Counted from the stretch's first letter, positions 1 through 8,388 are shown. The stretch: DNA of 64,000 nucleotides from Longibaculum muris (GCF_004343035.1 NZ_SMCQ01000011.1:19613-83612); one strand, 5' to 3'. Numbers and translations are program-made. Notes: generated by a model from the sequence alone, not told the origin.

Positions 1-123
1 TCTTGCTTTCTTTTTGATTTCCTTGATTTCCTCATTGAAGCCATAATATTTTAAAATCATTAAAATACAATAAGCTCCACATGCTTTTTCTTCGTCTTGT
101 AATTCTACTTGATATTTGCGCAT
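1..123 (-). CDS. C39-family peptidase domain protein, N-terminus only
   Basis: The gene runs off the window after 41 codons. The visible part begins MRKYQVELQDEEKACG and continues with a hydrophobic run and KYYGF. This matches the start of C39 cysteine peptidase domains, in which a Gln a few residues before a Cys-Gly pair (usually D/E-C-G, here A-C-G) forms the active site; these domains process double-glycine leader peptides or head bacteriocin ABC exporters. The start is set by an AGGGGG ribosome site 7 nt upstream. That site is part of the 3' arm of the preceding operon's terminator hairpin. Whether this is a stand-alone peptidase or a full peptidase-ABC transporter cannot be seen. Confidence 0.6.
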   Translation of the reverse strand, partial: MRKYQVELQDEEKACGAYCILMILKYYGFNEEIKEIKKKAR

Positions 124-125
124 AT

Positions 126-169
126 AAAAACCCCCTTACTTCTATATACGCTTCAAGTAGGGGATTTTT
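126..169. terminator. Bidirectional terminator after the lysine operon, overlapping the next ribosome site
   Basis: CCCCTTACTT (132-141) pairs with AAGTAGGGG (155-163) with one bulged base. A-run at 126-130 and T-run at 165-169 give U-tracts on either strand. On the minus strand the 3' arm is also the AAGGGGG ribosome site of the C39 gene, so termination/readthrough and translation start there could be linked. Confidence 0.65.
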
Positions 170-175
170 CTTTTT

Positions 176-1360
176 TTATTGACAACTTTTTAAAACTTTT
201 TTTAATTTTTCAATAAATTCATCAACATGTTGCTTTTCAATGATAAAAGGTGGTAACATTCTCAATACATTTTCACCTGCAGTCACAACAATTACACCTT
301 CATCTAACAAAGCCTTTACTACTGGCTTCACATCACTTTTAAAGATTAGACCTTGCATCAAACCAAGTCCACGATACCCTTCAACTTGATCAAATTCATC
401 AACCACTTCTTCTAATCTTTCAATCAAATATTCAGAAATATCTTGAACATGGGCAATCATATTTTCTTTTTCAATGATTTCAAAAACTGTTTTCACTGCC
501 ATACAAACAAATGGGTTCCCACCATAAGTACTTCCATGATCACCTGGTTGCATGGCTTTCGCAAATTTCTCATTAGCTACAAAAGCTCCAACTGGGACAC
601 CACAACCAATTCCTTTAGCAAGACATACAATATCTGGTAAAATCCCATATTGAAAATAAGTCATGATTGTTCCAGTACGTCCCATTCCACATTGTACTTC
701 ATCTAAGATTAAACAAATATCATGTTCATCACATAGTTTTCTTAAACCTTGCATAAAATCCTGATGACATGGATATAAACCACCTTCACCTTGTAATGGT
801 TCAACAATAATTGCTGATGTTTTTTCATTAATCAATTGTTCGACACTGGATAAATCATTGAGCGTTGCATAATGAACTCCTTCAATCAATGGTCCAAAGG
901 CTTCTTGATAATGTAGATTGCCAGTTAACTTGACAGCTCCTGTTGTTCTTCCATGGAAAGAATGTTGAAATGAAATAATTTCACTATCAGCTTTTCCATG
1001 TTTTAAATAATAATATTTTCTTGCTAGTTTCAAAGCACCTTCTACGGCTTCAGCTCCTGAATTTGCAAAAAAGACACCTGATAACTTCGTTGCAGCTTTA
1101 ACTTTTTCAGCTGCTTCTATAGCTTGTGAAGTATAGAAATAATTAGAAACATGCGTTAATGTTTCAATTTGTTTTTGTAAAGCTTCTACATAAGGACGAT
1201 AATTATGTCCAAAGGAATTGACTCCTATCCCTGAATAAAAATCTAAATACTTTTTTCCATTGGTATCATAGAGATAAACCCCTTCACCTTTTTCTAAAAT
1301 AACATCATATCGACCATAAGCTTTTAAAAAAGCATTTTCCCCTCTTGTATATAAATCCAT
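176..1360 (-). CDS. Class III aminotransferase, probable N-acetyl-LL-diaminopimelate aminotransferase
   Basis: A 394-residue PLP enzyme of the acetylornithine/succinyl-DAP aminotransferase family (ArgD-like). The SGAEAVE phosphate-binding motif is near residues 101-107, the PLP-ring Asp is in LDEVQCG (220), and the Schiff-base Lys is in CLAKGIG (Lys249). By sequence alone it would be called ArgD. It is the last gene of an operon with dapF, dapH and an M20 deacetylase, which supplies exactly the other steps of the acetylase route to meso-DAP, so the likely substrate is N-acetyl-2-amino-6-oxopimelate. No arginine genes are nearby. It starts 2 nt before the deacetylase ends on the minus strand, implying translational coupling. 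The substrate assignment is inference from context. Confidence 0.85.
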   Translation of the reverse strand: MDLYTRGENAFLKAYGRYDVILEKGEGVYLYDTNGKKYLDFYSGIGVNSFGHNYRPYVEALQKQIETLTHVSNYFYTSQAIEAAEKVKAATKLSGVFFANSGAEAVEGALKLARKYYYLKHGKADSEIISFQHSFHGRTTGAVKLTGNLHYQEAFGPLIEGVHYATLNDLSSVEQLINEKTSAIIVEPLQGEGGLYPCHQDFMQGLRKLCDEHDICLILDEVQCGMGRTGTIMTYFQYGILPDIVCLAKGIGCGVPVGAFVANEKFAKAMQPGDHGSTYGGNPFVCMAVKTVFEIIEKENMIAHVQDISEYLIERLEEVVDEFDQVEGYRGLGLMQGLIFKSDVKPVVKALLDEGVIVVTAGENVLRMLPPFIIEKQHVDEFIEKLKKVLKSCQ

Positions 1361-1362
1361 TT

Positions 1363-2484
1363 TTAAACCCCCTTTATATCTTTAGCAATAGTATAATACA
1401 AATCAAGGGCAATTGTTAAGATATTTTCATGAAAATTAAAAGTTTCTGTATGTAAACCACTTTGATACACCTGACATTTGGTACCTAAAAAGAAAAAGAT
1501 GCCGGGTATTGCTTTTTGATAAAAAGCAAAATCTTCTGATAACATAAGAGGTTCTTTTAATTCAATATAATCATGATTAACTAAAGATACAAATTTTTGA
1601 TAAAGTCCTTCATCATTAATGACAGGTGGATAAAGGGGTGGACATGACCATTCAATTTGACATCCATAGGTTTTTTCTAGACCTTGATGTAAATCATCAA
1701 TCATCCCAACAAGCTCATGAAAGACTTTCTCATCATAACAACGTACTGTTCCATGCATTTGTGTTAAACTCGCTACACTATTGCGTGCCGTTCCCCCAGA
1801 TATTTCTCCAATATTTAAAACAACTGGATCAAAACAATGCATACGACGACTTAAAATAGCCTGATATTGATTCATTGCCTGACTTGCAATCACTATACTA
1901 TCAATACCTTCTTCAGCCAATCCAGCATGAGCACTTTTACCATGAATAGAAACATCCATTTCTCCACACATTGCCATAAGCGCACCACTTTTGCAAGCAA
2001 TCTTACCTTCTTCAATAAATGGCATTAAATGCATTCCAAAAATTGCTTTGACATGGTATCGATCAAATAATCCACTTTCCACAATTTGGGCAGCTGCTCC
2101 TGGTGATTCTTCAGCAGGTTGAAAAATCAATAAAATGTTATAAGCAAAATGATCTTGTGAATTTTTTAAACGTTTGGCTAGTCCTAAAAGAACACTCATA
2201 TGTCCATCATGTCCACAAGCATGCATCATTCCAGAATGTTGACTTTTAAAATCAACATCATTTTTTTCATTTATTGCTAAAGCATCAATATCACTACGAA
2301 AAGCAAGTGTTGTTGGTTGATGATGATCAATATATACAATCGTTCCTGTATCGACAATTGTTTCATATTGATAACCCATTTGTGTGAGTTCTTTTCTAAT
2401 ATAAGCAGCTGTACGATATTCTGATAAGCCTAGTTCAGGAATCTGATGCAACTCTCTACGCCATCTTGTTAAATCATCCATCAT
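1363..2484 (-). CDS. dapL: M20 amidohydrolase, probable N-acetyldiaminopimelate deacetylase
   Basis: 373 residues of the M20D peptidase family. The metal-binding HACGHDGH block is at 88-95, and QPAEESPGAA follows near 125. Members include N-acetyl-LL-DAP deacetylase (Bacillus YkuR), hippurate hydrolase and IAA-amino-acid hydrolases. Its place directly after dapH in a DAP operon makes the DAP deacetylase assignment likely. Its ATG overlaps the stop codon of dapH by one base (TAATG), so the two are translationally coupled. There are two adjacent ATG codons and either could start it. Confidence 0.85.
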   Translation of the reverse strand: MMDDLTRWRRELHQIPELGLSEYRTAAYIRKELTQMGYQYETIVDTGTIVYIDHHQPTTLAFRSDIDALAINEKNDVDFKSQHSGMMHACGHDGHMSVLLGLAKRLKNSQDHFAYNILLIFQPAEESPGAAAQIVESGLFDRYHVKAIFGMHLMPFIEEGKIACKSGALMAMCGEMDVSIHGKSAHAGLAEEGIDSIVIASQAMNQYQAILSRRMHCFDPVVLNIGEISGGTARNSVASLTQMHGTVRCYDEKVFHELVGMIDDLHQGLEKTYGCQIEWSCPPLYPPVINDEGLYQKFVSLVNHDYIELKEPLMLSEDFAFYQKAIPGIFFFLGTKCQVYQSGLHTETFNFHENILTIALDLYYTIAKDIKGV

Positions 2485-3188
2485 TATAGATTTCTTAAAT
2501 CTTCCATTAATTGAGTTTTTTCTTTCGTTGCATCATTTTTTTCATGTTTAATAATACGCGCTGGATTCCCTGCCACTACAGCATTTGCTGGGACATCATT
2601 TAAAACAATACTTCCAGCTCCAACAACTGCTCCTTTACCAATATGAACACCCTCAACAACCACTGCATTTGCACCAATTAAAACATCATCCTCAATAATG
2701 ACAGGTGAAGCACTTGGGGGTTCAATAACACCTGCTAACACTGCACCTGCACCAATATGGCAATTCTTACCAACTTGAGCACGGCCACCTAAAATAGCTC
2801 CCATATCAATCATTGTCCCTTCACCAATAGTGGCACCTATATTGATAATAGCTCCCATCATAATAACTGCATGATCACCAATTGTCACATTATCACGAAT
2901 CATTGCGCCTGGTTCAATACGCGCATTGATATGAGTTAAATCTAACATTGGTATAGCACTATTACGATGATCTTGTTGTAAATATGTATCAGTAATTTGG
3001 TTTTGATTTGCTTTTAAATATTTCTTGATATGTTCTAAATCTCCTACCAAAATACGACTTGTCTTTGTACCAAAAACTTGTAAAGATGGATCATCTGGTA
3101 AATTCTCACCATTGATATACACCTTCACAATTGTTTGTTTTTTTGCTTGACTAATATATTGAATAATTTCTTCAGCTGTTCTACACAT
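2484..3188 (-). CDS. dapH: 2,3,4,5-tetrahydropyridine-2,6-dicarboxylate N-acetyltransferase
   Basis: 234 residues. A short N-terminal DapH domain (about 1-80) is followed by left-handed beta-helix hexapeptide repeats ([22 protein letters not shown] and similar) from about 85 to 215. It acetylates tetrahydrodipicolinate using acetyl-CoA, the committed step of the acetylase DAP branch. A longer reading frame exists upstream, but the start used here has an AGGAGG ribosome site and gives the usual family length of about 235. The ATG overlaps the end of dapF by 8 bp. Confidence 0.93.
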   Translation of the reverse strand: MCRTAEEIIQYISQAKKQTIVKVYINGENLPDDPSLQVFGTKTSRILVGDLEHIKKYLKANQNQITDTYLQQDHRNSAIPMLDLTHINARIEPGAMIRDNVTIGDHAVIMMGAIINIGATIGEGTMIDMGAILGGRAQVGKNCHIGAGAVLAGVIEPPSASPVIIEDDVLIGANAVVVEGVHIGKGAVVGAGSIVLNDVPANAVVAGNPARIIKHEKNDATKEKTQLMEDLRNL

Positions 3189-4026
3189 AAAAATCCTCCT
3201 CGTTAATAATACCTTCAAAAATACGTTTTGCTTCACCTTCCATAAATATATGACCATCTTCATATGTAATATGTAATCTTCCGCCTAACAAATCAACAAA
3301 GACATCCCGATCACATAAACCTAATAAATAACTGGCATACATACAAGCACAAGCCCCTGTTCCACAAGCTTTTGTCTCACCTGAACCACGTTCCCATACA
3401 CGCATTTTGAGATGTTGTCGGTCAACAACTTGTACAAATTCAGTATTGACAGATTCAGGAAACATATCATGTTTTTCTAGGAATGGGCCTATTTTTTTGA
3501 TATCAAAATCAAGATTATCAACAAACATAACTGTATGTGGGTTTCCCATTGATAGACTTGTTAAATGATAAATATTGCCATTGATTTCAATTGCTTCATT
3601 AATCATTGTCTTTTTATCAAACAAACATGGAATATCTTTGGTCTCTAAAATAGGCTTTCCCATATCAACTTTGACCATTGTCACTTCCTGATTATCCAGA
3701 GTTAACCAAACTTTCTTGATTCCCCCAAGAGTTTCAATCTCTAGATAAGTTTTATCTGTTAGATGATGGTCATAAACAAACTTAGAAAAACAACGAATAC
3801 CATTGCCACACATTTTTGCTTCACTTCCATCAAGATTAAACATTCGCATCTTAAAATCACAATGTGAAGAAGGCAAAATAACAATCATACCATCACTGCC
3901 AATCCCATAATGACGATCACTAATTCTTTGAATAAATGTTTTATTCATTGGAACATTTTGATGGATACCATCAAAATAAATATAATCATTGCCTATTCCC
4001 TGCATCTTTGTAAATTTCAACATCAT
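3181..4026 (-). CDS. dapF: Diaminopimelate epimerase
   Basis: 281 residues. Both catalytic cysteines are present in their conserved contexts, CGNGIRC near residue 73 and [10 protein letters not shown] near 220, with the QGIGNDY motif at the N-terminus. It converts LL-DAP to meso-DAP for lysine and peptidoglycan. First gene of the four-gene acetyl-DAP operon. Two consecutive ATGs occur; the second (4023) is better spaced from the GAGGTG ribosome site, so the protein may lack the first Met. Confidence 0.96.
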   Translation of the reverse strand: MMLKFTKMQGIGNDYIYFDGIHQNVPMNKTFIQRISDRHYGIGSDGMIVILPSSHCDFKMRMFNLDGSEAKMCGNGIRCFSKFVYDHHLTDKTYLEIETLGGIKKVWLTLDNQEVTMVKVDMGKPILETKDIPCLFDKKTMINEAIEINGNIYHLTSLSMGNPHTVMFVDNLDFDIKKIGPFLEKHDMFPESVNTEFVQVVDRQHLKMRVWERGSGETKACGTGACACMYASYLLGLCDRDVFVDLLGGRLHITYEDGHIFMEGEAKRIFEGIINEEDFYV

Positions 4027-4041
4027 ATCACCTCAACTTTT

Positions 4042-4074
4042 TCACAATGATAACATTTTTTTATCACAATGAAA
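4042..4074 (-). promoter_or_regulatory. dapF operon promoter with a 22-bp-spaced direct repeat
   Basis: On the minus strand TTTTCA, 17 bp, TATCAT is a plausible sigma-A promoter. TCACAATGA occurs at 4042-4050 and again at 4064-4072, exactly 22 bp (two helical turns) apart and overlapping these boxes. That spacing is typical of a two-site regulator. The regulator is not known. Confidence 0.4.
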
Positions 4075-4094
4075 AGTATTTTTCATATTTTGCA

Positions 4095-4100
4095 TATAAT
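4095..4100 (+). promoter_or_regulatory. -10 box for the 28-residue membrane peptide gene
   Basis: Perfect TATAAT 14 bp before the small ORF. No good -35 box is visible at 17 bp, so activity is uncertain. Confidence 0.35.
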
Positions 4101-4114
4101 ATAGTGGTGAGACT

Positions 4115-4201
4115 ATGAAATATATGCTTAAAAGAATCAATGAAGTATTATCTATCTTATTAATAGCCTTAATAATTATGATTATACATTATCATATTTA
4201 A
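4115..4201 (+). CDS. Small hydrophobic membrane peptide (28 residues)
   Basis: Too short for usual gene callers. The peptide starts MKYMLKRINEVL and is followed by a run of about 14 Leu/Ile/Ala/Met residues, ending HYHI. This makes one membrane helix with a basic N-terminus. It has a GTGGTGAG ribosome site 4 nt upstream, a TATAAT box, and a hairpin terminator right after its stop. It lies between two operons on the other strand. Function is unknown; the build resembles small membrane regulators or type I toxins, but no antisense RNA is evident. Confidence 0.45.
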   Translation: MKYMLKRINEVLSILLIALIIMIIHYHI

Positions 4202-4203
4202 AA

Positions 4204-4229
4204 AACGGTCCTCAGACCGTTATTTTTTC
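4204..4229. terminator. Bidirectional terminator
   Basis: AACGGTC (4204-4210), CTCA loop, GACCGTT (4215-4221), with T's after it and A's before it. It serves the small peptide gene on one strand and the lipoprotein gene on the other; the lipoprotein stop codon lies in the stem. Confidence 0.85.
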
Positions 4230-5011
4230 AATTCATATCCACAATTTGAACAAATTCTTTCATCGCCAACCTCTTGTCCACAATTTGGACAATATTTTAT
4301 GTCATGCGATTCAATCAATTCTTCATTGATTGGTGCTTTCTTTTTCTTCATCAATACCACTACAATCACAACAATCAATACAATCCCTAAACCAGTAAAA
4401 ATCAATGTCATATCTATACCACCAGAAGCTGCTGATGAAATCACAATATCTCCATCCAATCCATTAACTGATGCTTCTAATAAATCAATCTTAACTTCTC
4501 TACCATCAACTGTTCCAATATTAGAAGATGCTTTAGCTGGCATTTTCACGGTTAAATTCATTTCTACACCTTTTGCCTTTAAATCATCTAATGAACTATT
4601 TTGTGGAACCCCACCAAGACTATTCCCTAATTGATGACTCACTTGATTCATAGGAATTGTAAAAACAATAGATTTTGTTCCATCAATATCTTTTTCAGTT
4701 AAATATTTTGATTGTTTTTGATCATCTGTAGTTATCTTAAACCCAACCCACTTTTTACCATCAATTGTTTTATCAATTGGTTGAAATGTCATGTCTTTTT
4801 GTTTGTCTTTCAAATAATTATCTTTCATTTCATTCAACCAATCCTGGGCAGTGATTTCACTTCCTTGAAAAGTTGTTTCATCAATCAGATACTCTATATT
4901 CATTTTCATTGTTTTATCTGATTTCACTTCAGTATAAATATTCATTTTCATACATCCAGTCAATAAACATACCATTAGTCCTAAAAATAATAACTTTAAT
5001 TTCTTGTGCAT
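4220..5011 (-). CDS. LppM-like lipoprotein with C-terminal membrane helix and zinc ribbon
   Basis: 263 residues. A signal peptide ends in a lipobox (LLTGC, Cys20). The extracellular part (about 25-195) resembles the LppM/DUF3153-type domain that begins with a conserved MKMNI..EV..D pattern. A membrane helix follows at about 203-225, then a cytoplasmic zinc ribbon with CPNC and CSNC pairs at about 241-258. The protein is thus tethered at both ends. Monocistronic, bounded by a terminator. Function is unknown. Confidence 0.7.
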   Translation of the reverse strand: MHKKLKLLFLGLMVCLLTGCMKMNIYTEVKSDKTMKMNIEYLIDETTFQGSEITAQDWLNEMKDNYLKDKQKDMTFQPIDKTIDGKKWVGFKITTDDQKQSKYLTEKDIDGTKSIVFTIPMNQVSHQLGNSLGGVPQNSSLDDLKAKGVEMNLTVKMPAKASSNIGTVDGREVKIDLLEASVNGLDGDIVISSAASGGIDMTLIFTGLGIVLIVVIVVVLMKKKKAPINEELIESHDIKYCPNCGQEVGDERICSNCGYELKK

Positions 5012-5075
5012 ATTATACCCCTCTCTATTTATCTCTTTTTATTTTATCATATTATGAATCATTCGTGCATATTGA

Positions 5076-5103
5076 TTGTTATTTTGTTAAAAATTTTTAT
5101 AAT
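5076..5103 (+). promoter_or_regulatory. Sigma-A promoter of the small NrdD-tail-like gene
   Basis: TTGTTA (5076-5081), 16 bp, TATAAT (5098-5103). Confidence 0.5.
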
Positions 5104-5123
5104 AGAATTAAGAAGGTGATTTC

Positions 5124-5408
5124 ATGAAAAGATTAGAAGATGTTGATGTAGAAGTTAGCAATGGAGAAATGGATGATCAGGAGATTCTTGCTTATATTCA
5201 TTATTTAAAAGACAAATTTAAAAATGAAACATTATCTTCATTAAAGCTGAACATTGATGGTGATTATGTTGATATGCATTATCACCTTATTCCCACTCCT
5301 TTTGAAAGGATTCGTCGTATTACTGGTTATTTAGTTGGAACTTTAGACCGTTTTAATGATGCCAAAAGAGCTGAAGAAAGAGATCGTGTCAAACATGCAG
5401 TCAAATAA
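5124..5408 (+). CDS. Small protein resembling the C-terminal tail of anaerobic ribonucleotide reductase
   Basis: 94 residues with an AGAAGGTGAT ribosome site. The C-terminal third (RITGYLVGTLDRFNDAKRAE, then RDRVKH) strongly resembles the end of class III ribonucleotide reductase NrdD, where R-x-T-G-Y-L and W/F-N-x-x-K-x-x-E-x-x-D-R-x-x-H follow the zinc cysteines. The cysteines and the catalytic barrel are absent. Such stand-alone proteins occur in related Firmicutes and are often labelled as NrdD. A role in reductase regulation is possible but unproven. Single-gene unit with its own promoter and terminator. Confidence 0.6.
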   Translation: MKRLEDVDVEVSNGEMDDQEILAYIHYLKDKFKNETLSSLKLNIDGDYVDMHYHLIPTPFERIRRITGYLVGTLDRFNDAKRAEERDRVKHAVK

Positions 5409-5436
5409 AAAAAGTCGTATGACTTTTTTTATTTGA
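5401..5436. terminator. Perfect 16-bp-stem bidirectional terminator
   Basis: Bases 5401-5416 and 5421-5436 are exact reverse complements around a GTAT loop, with AAAAAAAGTC and GACTTTTTTT at the core. It ends the small gene on one strand and luxS on the other. Confidence 0.9.
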
Positions 5437-5878
5437 GATAATGATATTCATGTTCCCATGGATGGTTAATGAAAAACTCAGCAGAGGCTTTGGCTTTTGC
5501 TAAATCCATGTAAGTATAATTTCCACATTCTTCTTTTTTTGCGCCAGGAATAGCTTGTTGCCATGTTGCGATTTGTTGGAAAACATCTTTAACAAGATGA
5601 TGAATTGTTTTTAAATCTAAATCTTTTGTAATTAAATAGAATCCTGTCATACATCCCATTGGTCCAAAATAAATCACTTTATCTTTATAAGGACCATTTC
5701 TAAGTAAAGTTGCTCCAATATGTTCAATGGTATGAGCAGCCTTTGGATCTAATGGTTCATCCACATTAGGCTCACACATACGAATATCAAAAGTCGTTAA
5801 TTCACCATCTACTCTTGAAATATAAACTCCTTTTTTCAATTGTGTATGATCAACACTAAAGCTTGTAATTCTTTCCAT
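5429..5878 (-). CDS. luxS: S-ribosylhomocysteine lyase
   Basis: 149 residues, normal length. The metal-binding HTIEH motif is at 49-53, FGPMGC with the catalytic Cys near residue 76, and the third metal ligand in EECGNY. It cleaves S-ribosylhomocysteine to homocysteine and DPD, the AI-2 precursor. Its ATG overlaps the stop of the upstream DUF2812 gene by one base, so it is the last gene of a PadR-controlled operon. That is unusual for luxS, which more often sits with methyl-cycle genes. Confidence 0.96.
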   Translation of the reverse strand: MERITSFSVDHTQLKKGVYISRVDGELTTFDIRMCEPNVDEPLDPKAAHTIEHIGATLLRNGPYKDKVIYFGPMGCMTGFYLITKDLDLKTIHHLVKDVFQQIATWQQAIPGAKKEECGNYTYMDLAKAKASAEFFINHPWEHEYHYLK

Positions 5879-7110
5879 TATTTTTCTCCTTCATTAAAAG
5901 TAAATTGAATGAATTTCATAATATCTTCTTCATCCTCTATAGCATATCTTACAACAGTCTTATCTAAATATGCAATAACAATATGATTCAAACGATAATA
6001 AGTCACATTTCCAACTTTGGCTTGTTTAAATTTTTGTAATGCTTGTTGATAAGAAAGTCGTGTCGGGAAAGAAAATTCAACTGGTTGTGATTGGGGTCGA
6101 TCGAATTGTTCTTGGGTTCTATCAAGTTGTTCTGATTCAATAATCAAATATTGCATTAATCTTTCCTTAACGTGATCGTTTTTACAAAGATATTTTTCTT
6201 CAAAATAAGAATGATCTAAATCATTAATTGTATAATAAATCATAAAAGGATTAGTTTCTTTTGAAATTTCTTGATATTCTCCATATGAATAATATTCCTG
6301 AACCGGTAAAAGAGCATCCTGTTGTAAGTCTTTTAACCCTTGAGTAAGAAAAATACAGGCTACATATAAAAGAATACCTAATTGATAAGGCTTTTTAAAG
6401 TGTGAATGCATCACTTTGTAAATAAGCACTACCCCAACAAGAAAAGCCATAGCAAATACAAAATACATTCCTCTTAAATTAAAGAATGGTAAAATAAATC
6501 CAAGTCCAATTGTTAGAGAGAAGAATATTCTTTCTAAAATACAACATATTTGACGAATTTTTATATATTGACTTTGATGAGTTTCTTGAATCTTATCTAA
6601 AAGAACAGAACTTCCTCCTACACATAAACAAGTTACTGAAAAAAGAAAAGCCATAATGATCAAAAAATAAGTTTGATAGTGAACATAAAAATCATGAATA
6701 TTCCATTGTACAAGTGAACGATTCATATTAACTGTAAACATTCCAATAACAAACAATGTAAAAACACTCACTTGTAAAGGTATTCCATAATGATCAAGTA
6801 ATAATAAACGATGAGTTCGCTCATCAGTATGCAAATCAACAGCATTCTCATCTCTATGACGATAAATATGCAAATTTCTTGTCTTTCCTAAATATTCATA
6901 TCCTAACGCTTTGATTGTCTCTAAATATTCTTCACTAGGTGTTTGATAATCAAATTGATATTTATAAATATGATCATCTCTTTCAAACTTATAAAAGAAA
7001 TAACCCACTTCTTTTAAACTATAGCCTTTTAATGACATCTGCCTAAATTCTTCTAACAAATCATCTTCATAAACATAATAATTAGAAACAAACTTATATT
7101 TATACTTCAT
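5878..7110 (-). CDS. DUF2812 membrane protein
   Basis: 410 residues. The N-terminal DUF2812 domain (about 1-95) starts MKYKYKF and includes GYSLKEVGYFFYKFE and YLETIKALGYEYLG. Six or so hydrophobic segments lie between 110 and 260, followed by a soluble C-terminal part. DUF2812 proteins commonly sit beside PadR regulators, as here, and are thought to be membrane stress or transport-associated proteins; their biochemical role is unknown. Ribosome site GAGGAGTGAAGT. Translationally coupled to luxS. Confidence 0.75.
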   Translation of the reverse strand: MKYKYKFVSNYYVYEDDLLEEFRQMSLKGYSLKEVGYFFYKFERDDHIYKYQFDYQTPSEEYLETIKALGYEYLGKTRNLHIYRHRDENAVDLHTDERTHRLLLLDHYGIPLQVSVFTLFVIGMFTVNMNRSLVQWNIHDFYVHYQTYFLIIMAFLFSVTCLCVGGSSVLLDKIQETHQSQYIKIRQICCILERIFFSLTIGLGFILPFFNLRGMYFVFAMAFLVGVVLIYKVMHSHFKKPYQLGILLYVACIFLTQGLKDLQQDALLPVQEYYSYGEYQEISKETNPFMIYYTINDLDHSYFEEKYLCKNDHVKERLMQYLIIESEQLDRTQEQFDRPQSQPVEFSFPTRLSYQQALQKFKQAKVGNVTYYRLNHIVIAYLDKTVVRYAIEDEEDIMKFIQFTFNEGEK

Positions 7111-7132
7111 ACTTCACTCCTCCTCATATCTT

Positions 7133-7903
7133 TTATAAAACAACTAAAAAAATCACAACATAAATGAATAAACTCAATAAAATAATATCCTTTATTTGAC
7201 TTAATAAAGTCCTCTTTAATAATTTATTTGAAAAATAATAATACCCTATTGAAATCATAAAAAACAAACTTAAAAACATAATAATCTGAAACGATAAACG
7301 CCATACATAAAACGAAGCATACAATAAAACCATCACAAAAATAGGTTTTATAAACCGTGTCATTATAGTCATTATTTGATATGATTTCAAAAGAAACTTT
7401 GATTTATGATTCATATAAATACGCATAAAAGATATAGCTATAGCCTCAATAACAAATCCTAAACTTAAACATAAATATGCCCCTTTAATCAATTCATCAA
7501 TATTTCCACTCATACCATAAAATTTTAATGCAAAATACAATCCAAAAATCAAATTCATAACAATATCTGACTGACTATATTTTTCTAAAATAACCTTACG
7601 ATGAAGATTTTCATCTGTATGCAAATCTAATGCATTGATATTTTCACTCACAAAAACATTCCCGCCAATACCATGTGCTCCAACATACTCATATCCTGCT
7701 TCTTTTAAAACAGATAAATATTCTTCATTTAATTCATTATAATCCATTTGATATTTACAAGGCTGAAAACACTTTTCAAACTTAAATAAGAAATATCCAA
7801 TCGACTTTAACTTCCAACCTCGCTTTGACATCATATCTAAATACTCTATAAATTAATCTTCTAATACAACATTTTCACCTGCCAAAGTATATTTATATTT
7901 CAT
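7133..7903 (-). pseudogene. DUF2812 membrane protein gene with nonsense codon at position 17
   Basis: The natural start (ATG 7901-7903, beginning MKYKYTLAG like its neighbour MKYKYKF) overlaps the end of padR by 11 bp and has a GGAGG ribosome site. After 16 codons the frame meets TAA (7853-7855). It then continues without interruption through FIEYLD and a normal DUF2812 domain with four hydrophobic segments to the stop at 7133. An internal ATG pair at 7834 could restart translation, but only a weak ribosome site precedes it. This is a broken paralogue of the downstream gene, or a recent nonsense mutation; sequencing error is also possible. Confidence 0.75.
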
Positions 7904-8207
7904 GACTCACATCCTCCAATAAACGAATTTGTTGGAGCATTCTTTCTTTTTCCAATAAAAGTTTTTCTTTCCCTTTTTTAGTAATAACATATGTTTTCTT
8001 TTGTTTAGAAATATCTTCTAACTCAATATATCCTTCTTTTTCAAAACGTGGCAGCAAGGTATAAAGTGTTCCAGCACCTATTTGAATTTCATTATTTGTT
8101 ATAGTTGCAACCTCCTGCATAATTTCATAACCATGCCTTGGCTGATATAATGATAGAAGAATATAAAACATTTGTGGTGTTAGAGTTTCAAATTCCTTTC
8201 TTGCCAT
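7893..8207 (-). CDS. PadR-family transcriptional repressor
   Basis: 104 residues with the PadR winged-helix pattern: LTPQMFYILLSLYQPRHGYE, then IGAGTLYTLLPRFEKEGYIE, and a short C-terminal helix. First gene of PadR / DUF2812 / DUF2812 / luxS. GAGGTGAT ribosome site. Its promoter is overlaid by a long palindrome, so autorepression is likely. Confidence 0.9.
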   Translation of the reverse strand: MARKEFETLTPQMFYILLSLYQPRHGYEIMQEVATITNNEIQIGAGTLYTLLPRFEKEGYIELEDISKQKKTYVITKKGKEKLLLEKERMLQQIRLLEDVSHEI

Positions 8208-8219
8208 AAAATCACCTCA

Positions 8220-8255
8220 TTATATTGATATTCGATATATCTAATATCAATATAA
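8220..8255. promoter_or_regulatory. PadR operator palindrome
   Basis: TTATATTGATATT (8220-8232) and its exact reverse complement AATATCAATATAA (8243-8255) flank a 10-bp centre that contains GATATATC. This is a typical PadR-type AT-rich dyad. The right arm covers the -10 box of the padR promoter. Confidence 0.75.
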
Positions 8256-8276
8256 CATATTTCATTTTATTGTCAA
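8249..8276 (-). promoter_or_regulatory. padR operon promoter
   Basis: On the minus strand TTGACA (8276-8271), 16 bp, TATATT (8254-8249). Confidence 0.65.
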
Positions 8277-8329
8277 TAAACTTCTTCAAATGAAGATTAT
8301 AAAATTTTCAACAAATTTCAAAAAAACTC

Positions 8330-8358
8330 TTTACAAAAGTTATCAAATCTTATATAAT
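8330..8358 (+). promoter_or_regulatory. tRNA-His promoter
   Basis: TTTACA (8330-8335), 17 bp, TATAAT (8353-8358), about 30 bp before the tRNA. Confidence 0.8.
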
Positions 8359-8388
8359 CTATCTTGCCTAATTGAGTTGGGTCAATAT

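Noticed and set aside
4027..4114. Lysine riboswitch before dapF
   Set aside because: Only about 40 bp separate the likely promoter from the start codon, too short for an L-box.
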